The notes: generated from the letters alone by a model not told the origin. A stretch of 64,000 nt of DNA from an uncultured Clostridia bacterium (GCA_934500875.1 CAKSTL010000003.1:62001-126000); one strand, 5' to 3'. Positions 44,653-53,685 are shown, counted from the first letter of the stretch. Program-made: numbers and translations.

Positions 44653-44677
44653 CCCGGTTTGCCTTTTTGAAACCGGG
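44653..44677 (+). promoter_or_regulatory. Hairpin in the S10 operon leader
   Basis: A perfect 8-bp hairpin CCCGGTTT with AAACCGGG directly after the leader ORF. Two smaller hairpins follow (about 44701-44717 and 44731-44752), the last just before the rpsJ ribosome site. The leader may carry ribosomal-protein autoregulation; I cannot match it to a named family. Confidence 0.4.
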
Positions 44678-44769
44678 ATTTATAATGCAAAAAGCGTGAA
44701 ACACACGGCTATGTGTACTGTTTGTGATGTCGTAATGCACAACAAAATTACGATAAGGAGGTACTGCAA

Positions 44770-45081
44770 ATGGCTAATCAGAAAATCAGAATTAAGCTTA
44801 AAGCTTATGACCACCAGTTGGTTGACCAGTCGGCACAGAAAATAGTGGAAACTGCGCAGAGAACAGGCGCTAAAGTTTCAGGTCCTATTCCGCTTCCGAC
44901 AAAAAAAGAAATTGTAACAATCTTGCGTGCGGTTCACAAGTATAAGGATTCGCGCGAACAGTTTGAGATGAGAACTCACAAAAGATTAATCGACATTCTT
45001 GAACCCACATCAAAGACAATTGACACATTGCTCAAAATTTCATTGCCCGCAGGCGTTGATATTGAAATAAAGCAGGTGTGA
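44770..45081 (+). CDS. rpsJ: Ribosomal protein S10
   Basis: A 103-residue small-subunit protein of the 30S head, and the transcription antitermination factor NusE. Family motifs IRIKLKAYDHQLVDQSA and VSGPIPLPTKKE, with RTHKRLIDI later, are complete. First gene of the S10-spc-alpha cluster behind a long leader, with an AAGGAGG site. tuf, which often precedes rpsJ, is absent. Confidence 0.97.
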   Translation: MANQKIRIKLKAYDHQLVDQSAQKIVETAQRTGAKVSGPIPLPTKKEIVTILRAVHKYKDSREQFEMRTHKRLIDILEPTSKTIDTLLKISLPAGVDIEIKQV

Positions 45082-45187
45082 TTTGAACGTCTTTTAAGTT
45101 AAGGCAGCGTGACTGTGAAGTGTTGCACAGTCGGTCAATGTTGGAGCTTTGTCTTCAACCAATAACCGAATTAGGAGGAAGAAAATT

Positions 45188-45820
45188 ATGCAAAAAGCAA
45201 TTTTAGGAAAAAAACTCGGAATGACTCAGGTTTTTGCAGAAGACGGCACAGTAATTCCCGTTACCGTTGTTTTGGCGGGTCCTGTAACCGTTACGCAGCT
45301 TAAAACCGTTGAAAATGACGGCTACAAGGCTGTTCAGGTTGGTTTTACCGACATTCCCGAAAGAAAGGTTAACAAGCCTTTAAAGGGTCATTTTGACAAA
45401 GCGGGCGTCAGCTACAAGAAAACTTTGAGAGAATTCAGATTTGACGACGGCGTTGAATACAATGTCGGAGATGAAATTAAAGCTGATGTATTTGCCGCAG
45501 GCGATAAAATCGACGTTACGGGCACAAGCAAAGGTAAAGGCTTTGCCGGCACAACCAAAAGATGGGGAACTCACAGAGGTCCTATGTCGCACGGTTCGGG
45601 CTATCACAGAGGCGTAGGTTCTATGGGCGCTTGTTCAACTCCTTCGAGAGTTATGAAAAACAAAAAGCTCCCCGGACATATGGGTGTTGAAAAGGTTACG
45701 GTTCAGAACCTTGACGTTGTTAAGGTTGACGCTGAGAAAAACCTTCTTCTTATTAAAGGAGCCGTTCCCGGTCCTAAAGGCGGATTGTTGAAAATAGTAA
45801 ATACAGTTAAATGCAATTAA
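45188..45820 (+). CDS. rplC: Ribosomal protein L3
   Basis: A 210-residue 50S protein that organises the peptidyl-transferase region. GKKLGMTQVFAEDGTVIPV opens it, and GTSKGKGFAGTTKRW and HRGVGSMGACSTPSRV form the extended tip. ATG follows AGGAGG at nine bases. The 106-base gap after rpsJ holds a short ACTGTG/CACAGT hairpin of unclear role. Confidence 0.97.
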   Translation: MQKAILGKKLGMTQVFAEDGTVIPVTVVLAGPVTVTQLKTVENDGYKAVQVGFTDIPERKVNKPLKGHFDKAGVSYKKTLREFRFDDGVEYNVGDEIKADVFAAGDKIDVTGTSKGKGFAGTTKRWGTHRGPMSHGSGYHRGVGSMGACSTPSRVMKNKKLPGHMGVEKVTVQNLDVVKVDAEKNLLLIKGAVPGPKGGLLKIVNTVKCN

Positions 45821-45849
45821 GATTGATTTTTAGAAAGGAGGACTAAAAT

Positions 45850-46473
45850 ATGCCTACAGTAGGTTTATATAAAATGGACGGAAACAAAGTCGGCGACATT
45901 GAGCTTTGCGAAAGCATTTTCGGACAGGAAATTAACGAAAGCGCATTGCATCAGGTTGTCGTTAACTATCTTGCAAATCAAAGACAGGGTACTCAGAGCA
46001 CAAAAACTCGTTCAGAGGTTTCGGGCGGCGGTATAAAACCGTGGCGTCAGAAAGGCACAGGCCGTGCAAGACAGGGCAGTATCAGAGCTACACAGTGGAT
46101 TAAGGGCGGTATCGCTTTAGGTCCCAAACCCAGAGATTACAGCTATACTCTTAACAAAAAGCTTAAAAGAGTTGCTCTTAAATCGGCTTTCAGTGCAAAG
46201 GCTTCCGGAAACGAAATCAAGGTTATTGAGGACCTTAAGGTTGAAGGCTACAAAACAAGTGTTATTGCCAATATGTTAAAGAGCCTTGATGTAAATGACA
46301 AGGCGCTTATCGTTACTTGCGACAAAGACGATTTTATTGTTAAATCGGCAAGAAACATTAAGGGCGTTACACCTACGTTTGTAAATGTTTTGAACGTTTA
46401 TGATATTTTAAGTCACGACCAGCTTATTATCGCAAAAGAAGCGATAGCAAAGATTGAGGAGGTGTTCGCATAA
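45850..46473 (+). CDS. rplD: Ribosomal protein L4
   Basis: A 207-residue 50S protein lining the exit tunnel. The conserved loop GGGIKPWRQKGTGRARQGSIR is present, split here as KPWRQKGTGRARQGS. In enterobacteria L4 also represses its own operon, but the leader here does not show that structure. It overlaps rplW by one base (ATAATG), so the two are probably coupled. Confidence 0.97.
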   Translation: MPTVGLYKMDGNKVGDIELCESIFGQEINESALHQVVVNYLANQRQGTQSTKTRSEVSGGGIKPWRQKGTGRARQGSIRATQWIKGGIALGPKPRDYSYTLNKKLKRVALKSAFSAKASGNEIKVIEDLKVEGYKTSVIANMLKSLDVNDKALIVTCDKDDFIVKSARNIKGVTPTFVNVLNVYDILSHDQLIIAKEAIAKIEEVFA

Positions 46474-46763
46474 TGTTTGCACACGACATCATCATTAGAC
46501 CGATAATCTCTGAAAAGAGTATGGACCAGTTGGCTGATAAAAAGTACACCTTCGAGGTTAAAAAGGACGCCAACAAAATTGAAATCAAAAGAGCCGTTGA
46601 AGAAATCTTCAATGTAAAGGTTGTGTCTGTCACAACATCGAATGTTCTCGGCAAAATCAAAAGAATGGGAGCAACTTCGGGCAAAAGAGCGGATTGGAAA
46701 AAGGCGACCGTTAAACTTTCGGCTGATTCCAAGACAATTGAATTCTTTGAAGGCTTGGCTTAA
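46473..46763 (+). CDS. rplW: Ribosomal protein L23
   Basis: A 96-residue 50S protein at the tunnel exit and docking site for trigger factor and signal recognition particle. IIRPIISEKSMDQLADKKYTF and GKIKRMGATSGKRADWKKA are typical. Start overlaps the rplD stop. Confidence 0.96.
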   Translation: MFAHDIIIRPIISEKSMDQLADKKYTFEVKKDANKIEIKRAVEEIFNVKVVSVTTSNVLGKIKRMGATSGKRADWKKATVKLSADSKTIEFFEGLA

Positions 46764-46787
46764 TAACGAAAAAGGAGTGTATTGAAA

Positions 46788-47621
46788 ATGGCGATTAAAA
46801 AATTTAATCCTACTTCTCCTGCACGCAGATTTATGACGGTGTCAACCTTTGAAGAAATTACAAAGGCAGAGCCGGAAAAATCGTTGCTTGAACCTCTTAA
46901 AAAGAATTCAGGCAGAAACTCTTACGGCAGAATTACTGTTCGTCACAGAGGCGGCGGAAACAAGAGAAAATACAGAGTTATAGATTTTAAAAGAAACAAA
47001 GACGGTATGAACGCAAACGTAATTGCAATTGAGTATGACCCCAACAGGTCTGCAAACATTGCTCTTATCGAATATGAGGACGGCGTAAAGAGCTACATTA
47101 TTGCTCCTTACACACTCAAAGTCGGCGACGTTGTACGTTCGGGAGCTGACGCAGACATTAAGCCCGGTAATGCGCTTATGATTGCCGATATCCCCGTAGG
47201 TACCTTGATTCACAATATCGAGCTTGCTCCGAACAAGGGCGGTCAGCTTGTAAGAAGCGCAGGCAACTGTGCACAGCTTATGGCTAAAGAGGGCAAATTT
47301 GCTCAGGTAAGACTTCCTTCGGGCGAAGTAAGAATGATAAGACTCGATTGCAGAGCTACAATCGGTCAGGTAAGCAACCTTGACCACGAAAATATTTCTA
47401 TCGGTAAAGCCGGCAGAAAAAGACATATGGGCTGGAGACCTACTGTCCGTGGTGTTGTTATGAACCCCTGTGACCATCCTCACGGCGGTGGTGAAGGTAA
47501 ATCTCCCGTCGGTATGCCGAGCCCTGTTACTCCTTGGGGTAAACCGACACTCGGTTACAAGACACGTAACAAGAAGAAACAGAGCAGCAAATTCATTGTT
47601 AAGAGAAGAAACGCAAAATAA
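46788..47621 (+). CDS. rplB: Ribosomal protein L2
   Basis: A 277-residue 50S protein near the peptidyl-transferase centre, binding 23S rRNA. KKFNPTSPARRFMTVSTF starts it. The strongly conserved VMNPCDHPHGGGEGKSPVG includes the functional His. ATG at 46788 has AAAGGAG at ten bases; an in-frame TTG two codons earlier is less likely. Confidence 0.97.
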   Translation: MAIKKFNPTSPARRFMTVSTFEEITKAEPEKSLLEPLKKNSGRNSYGRITVRHRGGGNKRKYRVIDFKRNKDGMNANVIAIEYDPNRSANIALIEYEDGVKSYIIAPYTLKVGDVVRSGADADIKPGNALMIADIPVGTLIHNIELAPNKGGQLVRSAGNCAQLMAKEGKFAQVRLPSGEVRMIRLDCRATIGQVSNLDHENISIGKAGRKRHMGWRPTVRGVVMNPCDHPHGGGEGKSPVGMPSPVTPWGKPTLGYKTRNKKKQSSKFIVKRRNAK

Positions 47622-47660
47622 TATAAAAACCTATTTTATATTTCGGAAGGAGGTTTATCA

Positions 47661-47939
47661 ATGGGCAGATCTGTTAAAAAAGGTCCCTTTGTCGAAGAAC
47701 GTCTTTTAAAAAGAATTATTGATATGAACGACGCAGGTGAAAAGAGAGTTATCAAAACCTGGTCGAGAGCGTCCACAATTTTCCCTGAAATGGTAGGACA
47801 CACTATTGCGGTTTATGACGGAAGAAAACACGTTCCCGTATATGTCAGCGAGGATATGGTCGGTCATAAATTGGGCGAATTTGCACCTACAAGAACGTTT
47901 AAAGGTCACGCAGGCGCAAAGACAACCGGAGTTAAGTAA
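47661..47939 (+). CDS. rpsS: Ribosomal protein S19
   Basis: A 92-residue 30S head protein that contacts S13 and the A-site finger. RSVKKGPFVEERLLKRI and the motif GRKHVPVYVSEDMVGHKLG identify it. AAGGAGG precedes the ATG. Confidence 0.97.
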   Translation: MGRSVKKGPFVEERLLKRIIDMNDAGEKRVIKTWSRASTIFPEMVGHTIAVYDGRKHVPVYVSEDMVGHKLGEFAPTRTFKGHAGAKTTGVK

Positions 47940-47981
47940 TTTTAATAAAATATCCTATTACTTGAGAGGAGGATTTATTTA

Positions 47982-48335
47982 ATGGAACAGGTAGTTTCAA
48001 GCGAAGCAAGAGCAAAAGTAAGCTACGCTCGCATTTCTTCGAGAAAAGTTAAAATCGTTATCGATTTAATAAGAAACAAATCTGTAGGCGAAGCACTTGC
48101 AATTTTAAAGTTTACACCCAAGGCTGCTGCTGAAATAGTTGAAAAACTTTTAAAATCCGCAATCGCAAATGCAGAAAATAATCATAATATGGACGTTGAC
48201 AAGCTTTATGTTGCCGAGATTTTTGCAAATCAAGGCCCGACGCTTAAAAGAGTTCAGCCCAGAGCACAGGGCAGAGCGTTCAGAATAAGAAAAAGAACGA
48301 GCCATATCACAGTTGTATTGAAAGAGAAAGAATAA
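47982..48335 (+). CDS. rplV: Ribosomal protein L22
   Basis: A 117-residue 50S protein reaching into the exit tunnel near the macrolide site. ARISSRKVKIVIDLIRNKSV and the beta-hairpin region RVQPRAQGRAFRIRKRTSH are present. GAGGAGG ribosome site. Confidence 0.96.
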   Translation: MEQVVSSEARAKVSYARISSRKVKIVIDLIRNKSVGEALAILKFTPKAAAEIVEKLLKSAIANAENNHNMDVDKLYVAEIFANQGPTLKRVQPRAQGRAFRIRKRTSHITVVLKEKE

Positions 48336-48351
48336 GAAGGAGGTAAGAATC

Positions 48352-49020
48352 TTGGGCCAAAAGGTACATCCGCACGGATTAAGAGTAGGCGTTATCAAAG
48401 ATTGGGATTCCAAATGGTACGCTAATAAGAAAGATTTCGGTGATAATCTTGTTGAAGATTATAAAATAAGAAAGTTTTTGAAGAAATCACTTTTTGCAGC
48501 CGGTATTGCAAAAATTGAAATCGAAAGAAACGACAATAAAGTAAGAATTAATATTTTCTCGGCTAAACCCGGTATCATTATCGGCAGAGGCGGCGCAGAA
48601 AAAGATAAAATCAAAGCAAATGTAGAAAAACTCATCAATAAAAACGTTATTATCAATATCGTTGAGGTTAAGGGCGCTGAAGCAAACGCACAGCTCGTTG
48701 CAGAAAACATTGCTGCACAGCTTGAAAGACGTATCTCCTTCAGACGTGCTATGAAACAGTGTATGCAAAGAGCTATGAAACTCGGTGTTAAGGGTATTAA
48801 AACCTCTGTTTCCGGTCGTTTGGGCGGTGCTGAAATTGCAAGATGCGAACAGTATCACGAAGGTACTATTCCGCTTCAGACTTTAAGAGCCGACATTGAT
48901 TACGGTTTCTACGAGGCTGATACAACTTACGGCAAAATCGGCGTTAAGGTTTGGATTTACAAAGGTGAAGTTTTAAGAACCAACAAGCCGGCTGCCGCTA
49001 AAGGCGAAGGAGGTAAATAA
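48352..49020 (+). CDS. rpsC: Ribosomal protein S3
   Basis: A 222-residue 30S protein at the mRNA entry channel with helicase contribution. The KH domain motif PGIIIGRGGAEKDKIK is visible and QKVHPHGLRVGVIKDWDS starts it. It uses a TTG start with AAGGAGG upstream. rplP follows after three bases. Confidence 0.97.
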   Translation: MGQKVHPHGLRVGVIKDWDSKWYANKKDFGDNLVEDYKIRKFLKKSLFAAGIAKIEIERNDNKVRINIFSAKPGIIIGRGGAEKDKIKANVEKLINKNVIINIVEVKGAEANAQLVAENIAAQLERRISFRRAMKQCMQRAMKLGVKGIKTSVSGRLGGAEIARCEQYHEGTIPLQTLRADIDYGFYEADTTYGKIGVKVWIYKGEVLRTNKPAAAKGEGGK

Positions 49021-49023
49021 TCT

Positions 49024-49464
49024 ATGTTGTTACCTAAAAGAGTAAAATACAGAAGAGTTATGAGAGGTCGTATGACCGGTAAGGCAACAAGAGGAAATAA
49101 AGTAAGCCACGGCGATTTTGGTATTCAGGCTCTCGAGCCGGCTTGGATTACAAGCAACCAGATTGAGGCTGCCAGAATTGCAATGACACGTTATATAAAA
49201 AGAGGCGGTCAGGTTTGGATTAAAATATTTCCCGACAAGCCTGTAACGGAAAAACCTGCTGAAACTCGTATGGGTAGCGGTAAAGGTTCACCCGAATACT
49301 GGGTAGCTGTTGTTAAACCGGGCAGAGTTATGTTTGAAATCGGCGGCATTAGTGAAGATGTTGCAAGAGAGGCGCTCCGTCTTGCTATGCACAAGCTTCC
49401 CGTAAAATGTAAAATTGTTTCCCGCCAATCTCAGGAAAGTGACGGTGATTCGAGTGAAGATTAA
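49024..49464 (+). CDS. rplP: Ribosomal protein L16
   Basis: A 146-residue 50S protein at the A-site tRNA elbow. LPKRVKYRRVMRGRMTGKAT, RGGQVWIKIFPDKPVTEKP and MGSGKGSPEYWVAVVKPGR are standard. The acidic tail (ESDGDSSED) overlaps the rpmC start by 11 bases. Confidence 0.97.
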   Translation: MLLPKRVKYRRVMRGRMTGKATRGNKVSHGDFGIQALEPAWITSNQIEAARIAMTRYIKRGGQVWIKIFPDKPVTEKPAETRMGSGKGSPEYWVAVVKPGRVMFEIGGISEDVAREALRLAMHKLPVKCKIVSRQSQESDGDSSED

Positions 49465-49654
49465 TGAAATCAGAGATTTTGCAGATATGGAATTAATCCA
49501 GAAGCTCACAGAGCTTAAAGCCGAATTATTCAATTTGAGATTTCAGCTTGCTACAAACCAGCTTGATAATCCCAAAAGAGTAACAGAGGTTAAAAGAACA
49601 ATTGCAAAAATAAAAACAGTCCTTCGTGAAAGAGAATTAAAACAATCTGTTTAA
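49454..49654 (+). CDS. rpmC: Ribosomal protein L29
   Basis: A 66-residue helical 50S protein at the tunnel exit. I start it at the GTG at 49454 (product beginning MKINEIRDFADMELIQKL), with GGTGA five bases upstream. This gives the usual family length; a longer upstream reading would add residues encoded within L16. Confidence 0.92.
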   Translation: MKINEIRDFADMELIQKLTELKAELFNLRFQLATNQLDNPKRVTEVKRTIAKIKTVLRERELKQSV

Positions 49655-49733
49655 TGTAATTCTGATTGGCAGATAAGATAATTCTGAAAGGATTAATCGT
49701 ATTTTATTTTGTAAAAAGGAGGATTTAAGCAAA

Positions 49734-49988
49734 GTGGAACGTAATTACAGAAAAGTTCGTATAGGCAAGGTTGTAAGCGACAAAATGGACAAAACAATCG
49801 TTGTTGCCATTGAATACAACGTAAAGCACAGTCTGTACGGCAAAATCGTTAAAAGAACTTATAAATTGAAAGCTCACGATGAAGAAGGCGTTGCAAAGAT
49901 TGGCGATAAGGTTAAAGTTATGGAAACAAGACCTATTTCCAAGGATAAACGCTGGAGATTGGTTGAGATTTTAGAGAAAGCTCAATAA
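49734..49988 (+). CDS. rpsQ: Ribosomal protein S17
   Basis: An 84-residue OB-fold 30S assembly protein. RNYRKVRIGKVVSDKMDKT and the downstream GDKVKVMETRPISKDKRW are typical. It uses a GTG start with AAGGAGG eleven bases upstream. A 79-base gap after rpmC shows no clear element. Confidence 0.96.
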   Translation: MERNYRKVRIGKVVSDKMDKTIVVAIEYNVKHSLYGKIVKRTYKLKAHDEEGVAKIGDKVKVMETRPISKDKRWRLVEILEKAQ

Positions 49989-50011
49989 TACTCGGAAAGG
50001 AGAGGTTTGTA

Positions 50012-50380
50012 GTGATACAGCAACAAACTTTGTTAAAAGTTGCCGATAACACAGGCGCTAAGGAAATTATGTGCATCAGAGTGCTTGGCGGCAGCAAAAG
50101 AAGATTTGCCAACATTGGTGACACTATTATTGCTTCGGTCAAAAAAGCAACACCAGGCGGAGTTGTAAAAAAAGGCGAAGTTGTTAAAGCCGTTGTGGTA
50201 AGAAGCGTTAAAGGCTTAAGAAGAGCAGACGGCACATATATTAAATTTGATGAAAATGCGGCTGTTATAATCAGAGATGATAAAACTCCGAAAGGAACTC
50301 GTATATTCGGACCTATCGCCCGTGAATTAAGGGAAAAAGAGTATATGAAAATATTGTCTTTGGCACCCGAAGTTTTATAA
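50012..50380 (+). CDS. rplN: Ribosomal protein L14
   Basis: A 122-residue 50S protein at the subunit interface. It begins IQQQTLLKVADNTGAKEIMC with a GTG start, and has CIRVLGGSKRRFANIGD. First gene of the spc-operon part; no separate promoter is evident. Confidence 0.97.
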   Translation: MIQQQTLLKVADNTGAKEIMCIRVLGGSKRRFANIGDTIIASVKKATPGGVVKKGEVVKAVVVRSVKGLRRADGTYIKFDENAAVIIRDDKTPKGTRIFGPIARELREKEYMKILSLAPEVL

Positions 50381-50401
50381 GACAAGGAGGCGTTTTGGTT
50401 A

Positions 50402-50728
50402 ATGAGAACAAAAGTTCATATTAAAAAAGGGGACGACGTTATTGTTTTATCCGGTGTTGACAAAGGCAAAAAGGGTAAAGTTTTAAGCGTTATCCCGAAA
50501 GAAAGAAAAGTAATCGTTGAAGGCGTGAATATGGCTACAAAGCACAAAAAGCCCAAGAGCCAGACAGAGCCGGGCGGAATTATCCATCAGGAAGCTCCGA
50601 TTTATGCCTGCAAGGTTATGCACGTTTGCAACAAGTGCGGAAAACCGACTCGTATCGGTCACAAAATTTTGGCTGACGGCGAGAAGGCAAGAGTTTGCAA
50701 AAATTGCTTGGAAGTTTTTGATAACTAA
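50402..50728 (+). CDS. rplX: Ribosomal protein L24
   Basis: A 108-residue assembly-initiating 50S protein with a KOW motif (VLSGVDKGKKGKVLSVIPK). Its C-terminal half keeps two Cys-x2-Cys pairs (CNKCGKP and CKNC) that look like a zinc ribbon, a form found in part of the family. Confidence 0.96.
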   Translation: MRTKVHIKKGDDVIVLSGVDKGKKGKVLSVIPKERKVIVEGVNMATKHKKPKSQTEPGGIIHQEAPIYACKVMHVCNKCGKPTRIGHKILADGEKARVCKNCLEVFDN

Positions 50729-50751
50729 TTAAGAGAGGAGGATTTTCGCTT

Positions 50752-51297
50752 ATGGCAAGCAGATTAAATGCGCATTATGAAAACGAAGTAAGAAAAGCGC
50801 TTATGGAAAAATTCGGCTACAAAAGCCCGATGGAAATTCCTAAATTGGAAAAAATCGTTATAAATATAGGCGTCGGCGAAGCTAAAGACAATTCTAAGGC
50901 TTTGGACGCAGCGGTTAACGACCTTGCGCTTATCACAGGTCAGGCTCCCGTGGTAACAAAGGCACGCAATTCGGTTGCTAACTTTAAAATCAGAGAGGGT
51001 ATGAACATTGGCTGCAAGGTAACGCTTCGCAAAGACAAAATGTATGAGTTCCTTGACAGACTTTTCAATATTGCTCTTCCCCGTGTAAGAGACTTCAGAG
51101 GTATTAACCCCAACTCTTTTGACGGCAGAGGAAACTATTCGCTCGGTATTAAAGAGCAGCTCATATTCCCTGAAATCGATTATGATAAAATCGACAAAAT
51201 CAGAGGTATGGACATAATTATGGTAACTACCGCAAAAACAGATGAGGAAGCACGTGAGCTTTTAACACTTATGGGTGCTCCGTTCATCAGAGCGTGA
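50752..51297 (+). CDS. rplE: Ribosomal protein L5
   Basis: A 181-residue 50S protein binding 5S rRNA and P-site tRNA. IPKLEKIVINIGVGEA, ITGQAPVVTKARNSVANFK and GNYSLGIKEQLIFPEIDYD are conserved. GGAGG ribosome site. Confidence 0.97.
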   Translation: MASRLNAHYENEVRKALMEKFGYKSPMEIPKLEKIVINIGVGEAKDNSKALDAAVNDLALITGQAPVVTKARNSVANFKIREGMNIGCKVTLRKDKMYEFLDRLFNIALPRVRDFRGINPNSFDGRGNYSLGIKEQLIFPEIDYDKIDKIRGMDIIMVTTAKTDEEARELLTLMGAPFIRA

Positions 51298-51313
51298 GAG
51301 GAGGAAATAAATC

Positions 51314-51499
51314 GTGGCTAAAAAAGCGATGGTATTAAAACAGCAGAAAGCACAGAAATATTCCACAAGAGAATACAACAGATGCAAAATATGCGGACGA
51401 CCTCACGCATACCTCAGAAAATACGGTATTTGCCGTATATGCTTCAGAGAACTGGCTTACAAAGGTCAGATTCCCGGTGTGAGAAAAGCAAGCTGGTAA
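51314..51499 (+). CDS. rpsN: Ribosomal protein S14, zinc-binding type
   Basis: A 61-residue type Z S14 with the zinc motif CKICGRPHAYLRKYGICRIC. Many Firmicutes carry both a zinc and a zinc-free form; only the zinc form is seen here. Gene starts with GTG after GAGGAGG. Confidence 0.97.
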   Translation: MAKKAMVLKQQKAQKYSTREYNRCKICGRPHAYLRKYGICRICFRELAYKGQIPGVRKASW

Positions 51500-51553
51500 G
51501 GCTTTTATTGAAAGATATATTCGGATTAGATTTTAAAAAGGAGGTAGCACAAT

Positions 51554-51952
51554 ATGCAGATAACCGATCCTATCGCTGATATGCTTACCCGTATCAGAAA
51601 TGCAAATTCATCAAAACACGAATCAGTTTTAGTTCCTTCTTCAAAAATGAAAGTTGCAATCGCAAAAATTCTTAACGACGAAGGCTATATAAACGGATAT
51701 GAAGTTATAGATGACGGTAAACAAGGCGTAATTAAAATTACACTCAAGTACGGCGCTAACAAGACAAAGGTTATTACAGGAATAAAAAGAGTCAGCAAGC
51801 CGGGACTCAGAGTTTATGCCAACAAAGAAGATATGCCCAGAGTTTTGAGAGGTCTTGGTATTGCCATTGTATCCACTTCAAAGGGTATTATGACAGACAA
51901 AGAGGCAAGAAAAAACAACGTAGGCGGCGAAGTTTTGGCATTTATTTGGTAG
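51554..51952 (+). CDS. rpsH: Ribosomal protein S8
   Basis: A 132-residue 30S assembly protein. ITDPIADMLTRIRNANSSKH and the closing GIAIVSTSKGIMTDKEARK with GGEVLAFIW are family hallmarks. In enterobacteria S8 represses spc translation; no such site was sought here. Confidence 0.97.
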   Translation: MQITDPIADMLTRIRNANSSKHESVLVPSSKMKVAIAKILNDEGYINGYEVIDDGKQGVIKITLKYGANKTKVITGIKRVSKPGLRVYANKEDMPRVLRGLGIAIVSTSKGIMTDKEARKNNVGGEVLAFIW

Positions 51953-51979
51953 TATTTTTACTAATTGGAGGTGAACACA

Positions 51980-52525
51980 TTGTCAAGAATAGGCAGAGCA
52001 CCGATTGACGTTCCAAACGGTGTAGAAGTTAAAATTAACCCTGATAACGAAGTTATTGTTAAAGGCCCCAAAGGCACGCTGACAAAGAAACTTCACAGGG
52101 ATATGATTATAAAAACCGAAGGCGCTACTTTGGTTGTTGAAAGACCTTCGGAGGATAAGGCTCACAAAGCTTTGCACGGTCTTACAAGGTCGCTTTTGGC
52201 AAATATGGTAACAGGTGTAACCGAGGGCTTTTCAAAGACCTTACAGATTAACGGCGTAGGTTACAGAGCTGCCAAACAGGGCAAAAAGGTTGTTTTAAAC
52301 CTTGGTTATTCGCACCCTGTTGAGGTTGAAGATTCTGCTGATTACACATTGGAAGTTCCCGACCCGAACACAATCATTGTTAAGGGTATTGACAATCAGA
52401 TTGTCGGCGAGGTTGCAGCCAAGATCAGAGAAAAAAGACTTCCCGAGCCTTACAAGGGCAAAGGTATCAAGTATGCTGATGAGGTTATCAGAAGAAAAGA
52501 AGGTAAGACCGGCGCTAAGAAGTAA
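51980..52525 (+). CDS. rplF: Ribosomal protein L6
   Basis: A 181-residue 50S protein near the sarcin-ricin loop. SRIGRAPIDVPNGVEVKI starts it and PEPYKGKGIKYADEVIRRKEG closes it. The TTG at 51980 lies five bases after GGAGGTGA; a TTG at 51965 would lie within that site. Confidence 0.95.
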   Translation: MSRIGRAPIDVPNGVEVKINPDNEVIVKGPKGTLTKKLHRDMIIKTEGATLVVERPSEDKAHKALHGLTRSLLANMVTGVTEGFSKTLQINGVGYRAAKQGKKVVLNLGYSHPVEVEDSADYTLEVPDPNTIIVKGIDNQIVGEVAAKIREKRLPEPYKGKGIKYADEVIRRKEGKTGAKK

Positions 52526-52568
52526 GAGTGCGGTTTTTGAAAAGTTTAAGAAAGGAGCATAAGCTTTT

Positions 52569-52919
52569 ATGATAAAGAAACAGAGCAGTAACGTATCAAG
52601 ATTGCGCAGACATAAAAGAGTTCGTAAAACAATCTCGGGCACGGCAGAGCGTCCAAGACTTAACGTATACAGAAGTCTTAAAAATATCTACGCTCAGATT
52701 ATTGACGATACAAACGGCACAACGCTCGTTGCGGCTTCTTCGCTTGATATGGAAGCAGGCGGAAACAAAGACGCTGCAAAAGAGGTTGGCGCTCTTATCG
52801 CTAAAAAGGCTCTTGAAAAAGGCATAAATGAAGTTGTTTTTGACAGGGGCGGATATATTTACCACGGACGTGTTGCTTCACTTGCCGAAGGCGCAAGAGA
52901 AGGCGGTCTTAAGTTCTAA
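52569..52919 (+). CDS. rplR: Ribosomal protein L18
   Basis: A 116-residue 5S rRNA-binding 50S protein. RLRRHKRVRKTISGTAERPR, LNVYRSLKNIYAQIIDD and DRGGYIYHGRVASLAEGAR are conserved. AAAGGAG ribosome site. Confidence 0.97.
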   Translation: MIKKQSSNVSRLRRHKRVRKTISGTAERPRLNVYRSLKNIYAQIIDDTNGTTLVAASSLDMEAGGNKDAAKEVGALIAKKALEKGINEVVFDRGGYIYHGRVASLAEGAREGGLKF

Positions 52920-52961
52920 TTTTGAAATTTATATCACTTTAAAAGGAGGTTAACAGCTTTT

Positions 52962-53462
52962 ATGGAGAACATTGATGTAAACGCTATGGAATTAAAAGAA
53001 AAAATAGTTAGCATTAATCGTGTTGCAAAGGTTGTTAAAGGCGGCAGAACCTTTAGATTCAGCGTTTTGGTTGTTGTCGGCGACGAGATGGGTCATGTCG
53101 GCGCAGGTACGGGAAAAGCGGCTGAAATTCCTGACGCAGTAAGAAAAGCAATTGATGATGCTAAAAAGAATATGATTACAGTACCGATTGTAAACACAAC
53201 TATTCCGCATGAGAAAATCGGCGTTTTCGGTGCAGGCAGAGTGCTTTTGAAACCTGCCGGCTTAGGTACCGGAGTTATCGCCGGCGGCGGCGTAAGAGCG
53301 GTGCTTGAACTTGCCGGTATTAAAAATATCAGGACAAAATCACTGCGTTCTAACAATCCCCGCAATATGGTTAATGCGACGATTGAGGGCCTTAAAGAAA
53401 TGATGGTTGCTGAAGAAGTGGCTAAATTAAGAGGCAAATCAGTAGAAGAATTGTTGGGTTAA
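52962..53462 (+). CDS. rpsE: Ribosomal protein S5
   Basis: A 166-residue 30S accuracy protein. INRVAKVVKGGRTFRFSVLV, VGDEMGHVGAGTGKAAEIPD and GVRAVLELAGIKNIRTKSL are present. The ribosome site is twelve bases from the ATG, slightly long, but no better start is seen. Confidence 0.97.
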   Translation: MENIDVNAMELKEKIVSINRVAKVVKGGRTFRFSVLVVVGDEMGHVGAGTGKAAEIPDAVRKAIDDAKKNMITVPIVNTTIPHEKIGVFGAGRVLLKPAGLGTGVIAGGGVRAVLELAGIKNIRTKSLRSNNPRNMVNATIEGLKEMMVAEEVAKLRGKSVEELLG

Positions 53463-53505
53463 TTTTAGCATATATGCTTAGAAAATATTGCAGGAGGAAA
53501 TGAAA

Positions 53506-53685
53506 ATGGCAAAGATAAAAGTAACTTTGGTTAAAAGCTTCCACGGCTGCAAAAAAGACCAAATTGCAACTGTTGCAGCTTTAGGCCTTAAGAAAATACG
53601 AGATGAAAAAACACATGAAGATTGTCCTCAAATCAGAGGTATGGTTACAAAAATCAAGCACTTGGTTAAGGTTGAGGAAATATAA
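53506..53685 (+). CDS. rpmD: Ribosomal protein L30
   Basis: A 59-residue 50S protein, KIKVTLVKSFHGCKKDQIAT with RGMVTKIKHLVKVEE. ATG at 53506 is nine bases after AGGAGG; an ATG two codons earlier is too close to the ribosome site. Confidence 0.95.
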   Translation: MAKIKVTLVKSFHGCKKDQIATVAALGLKKIRDEKTHEDCPQIRGMVTKIKHLVKVEEI

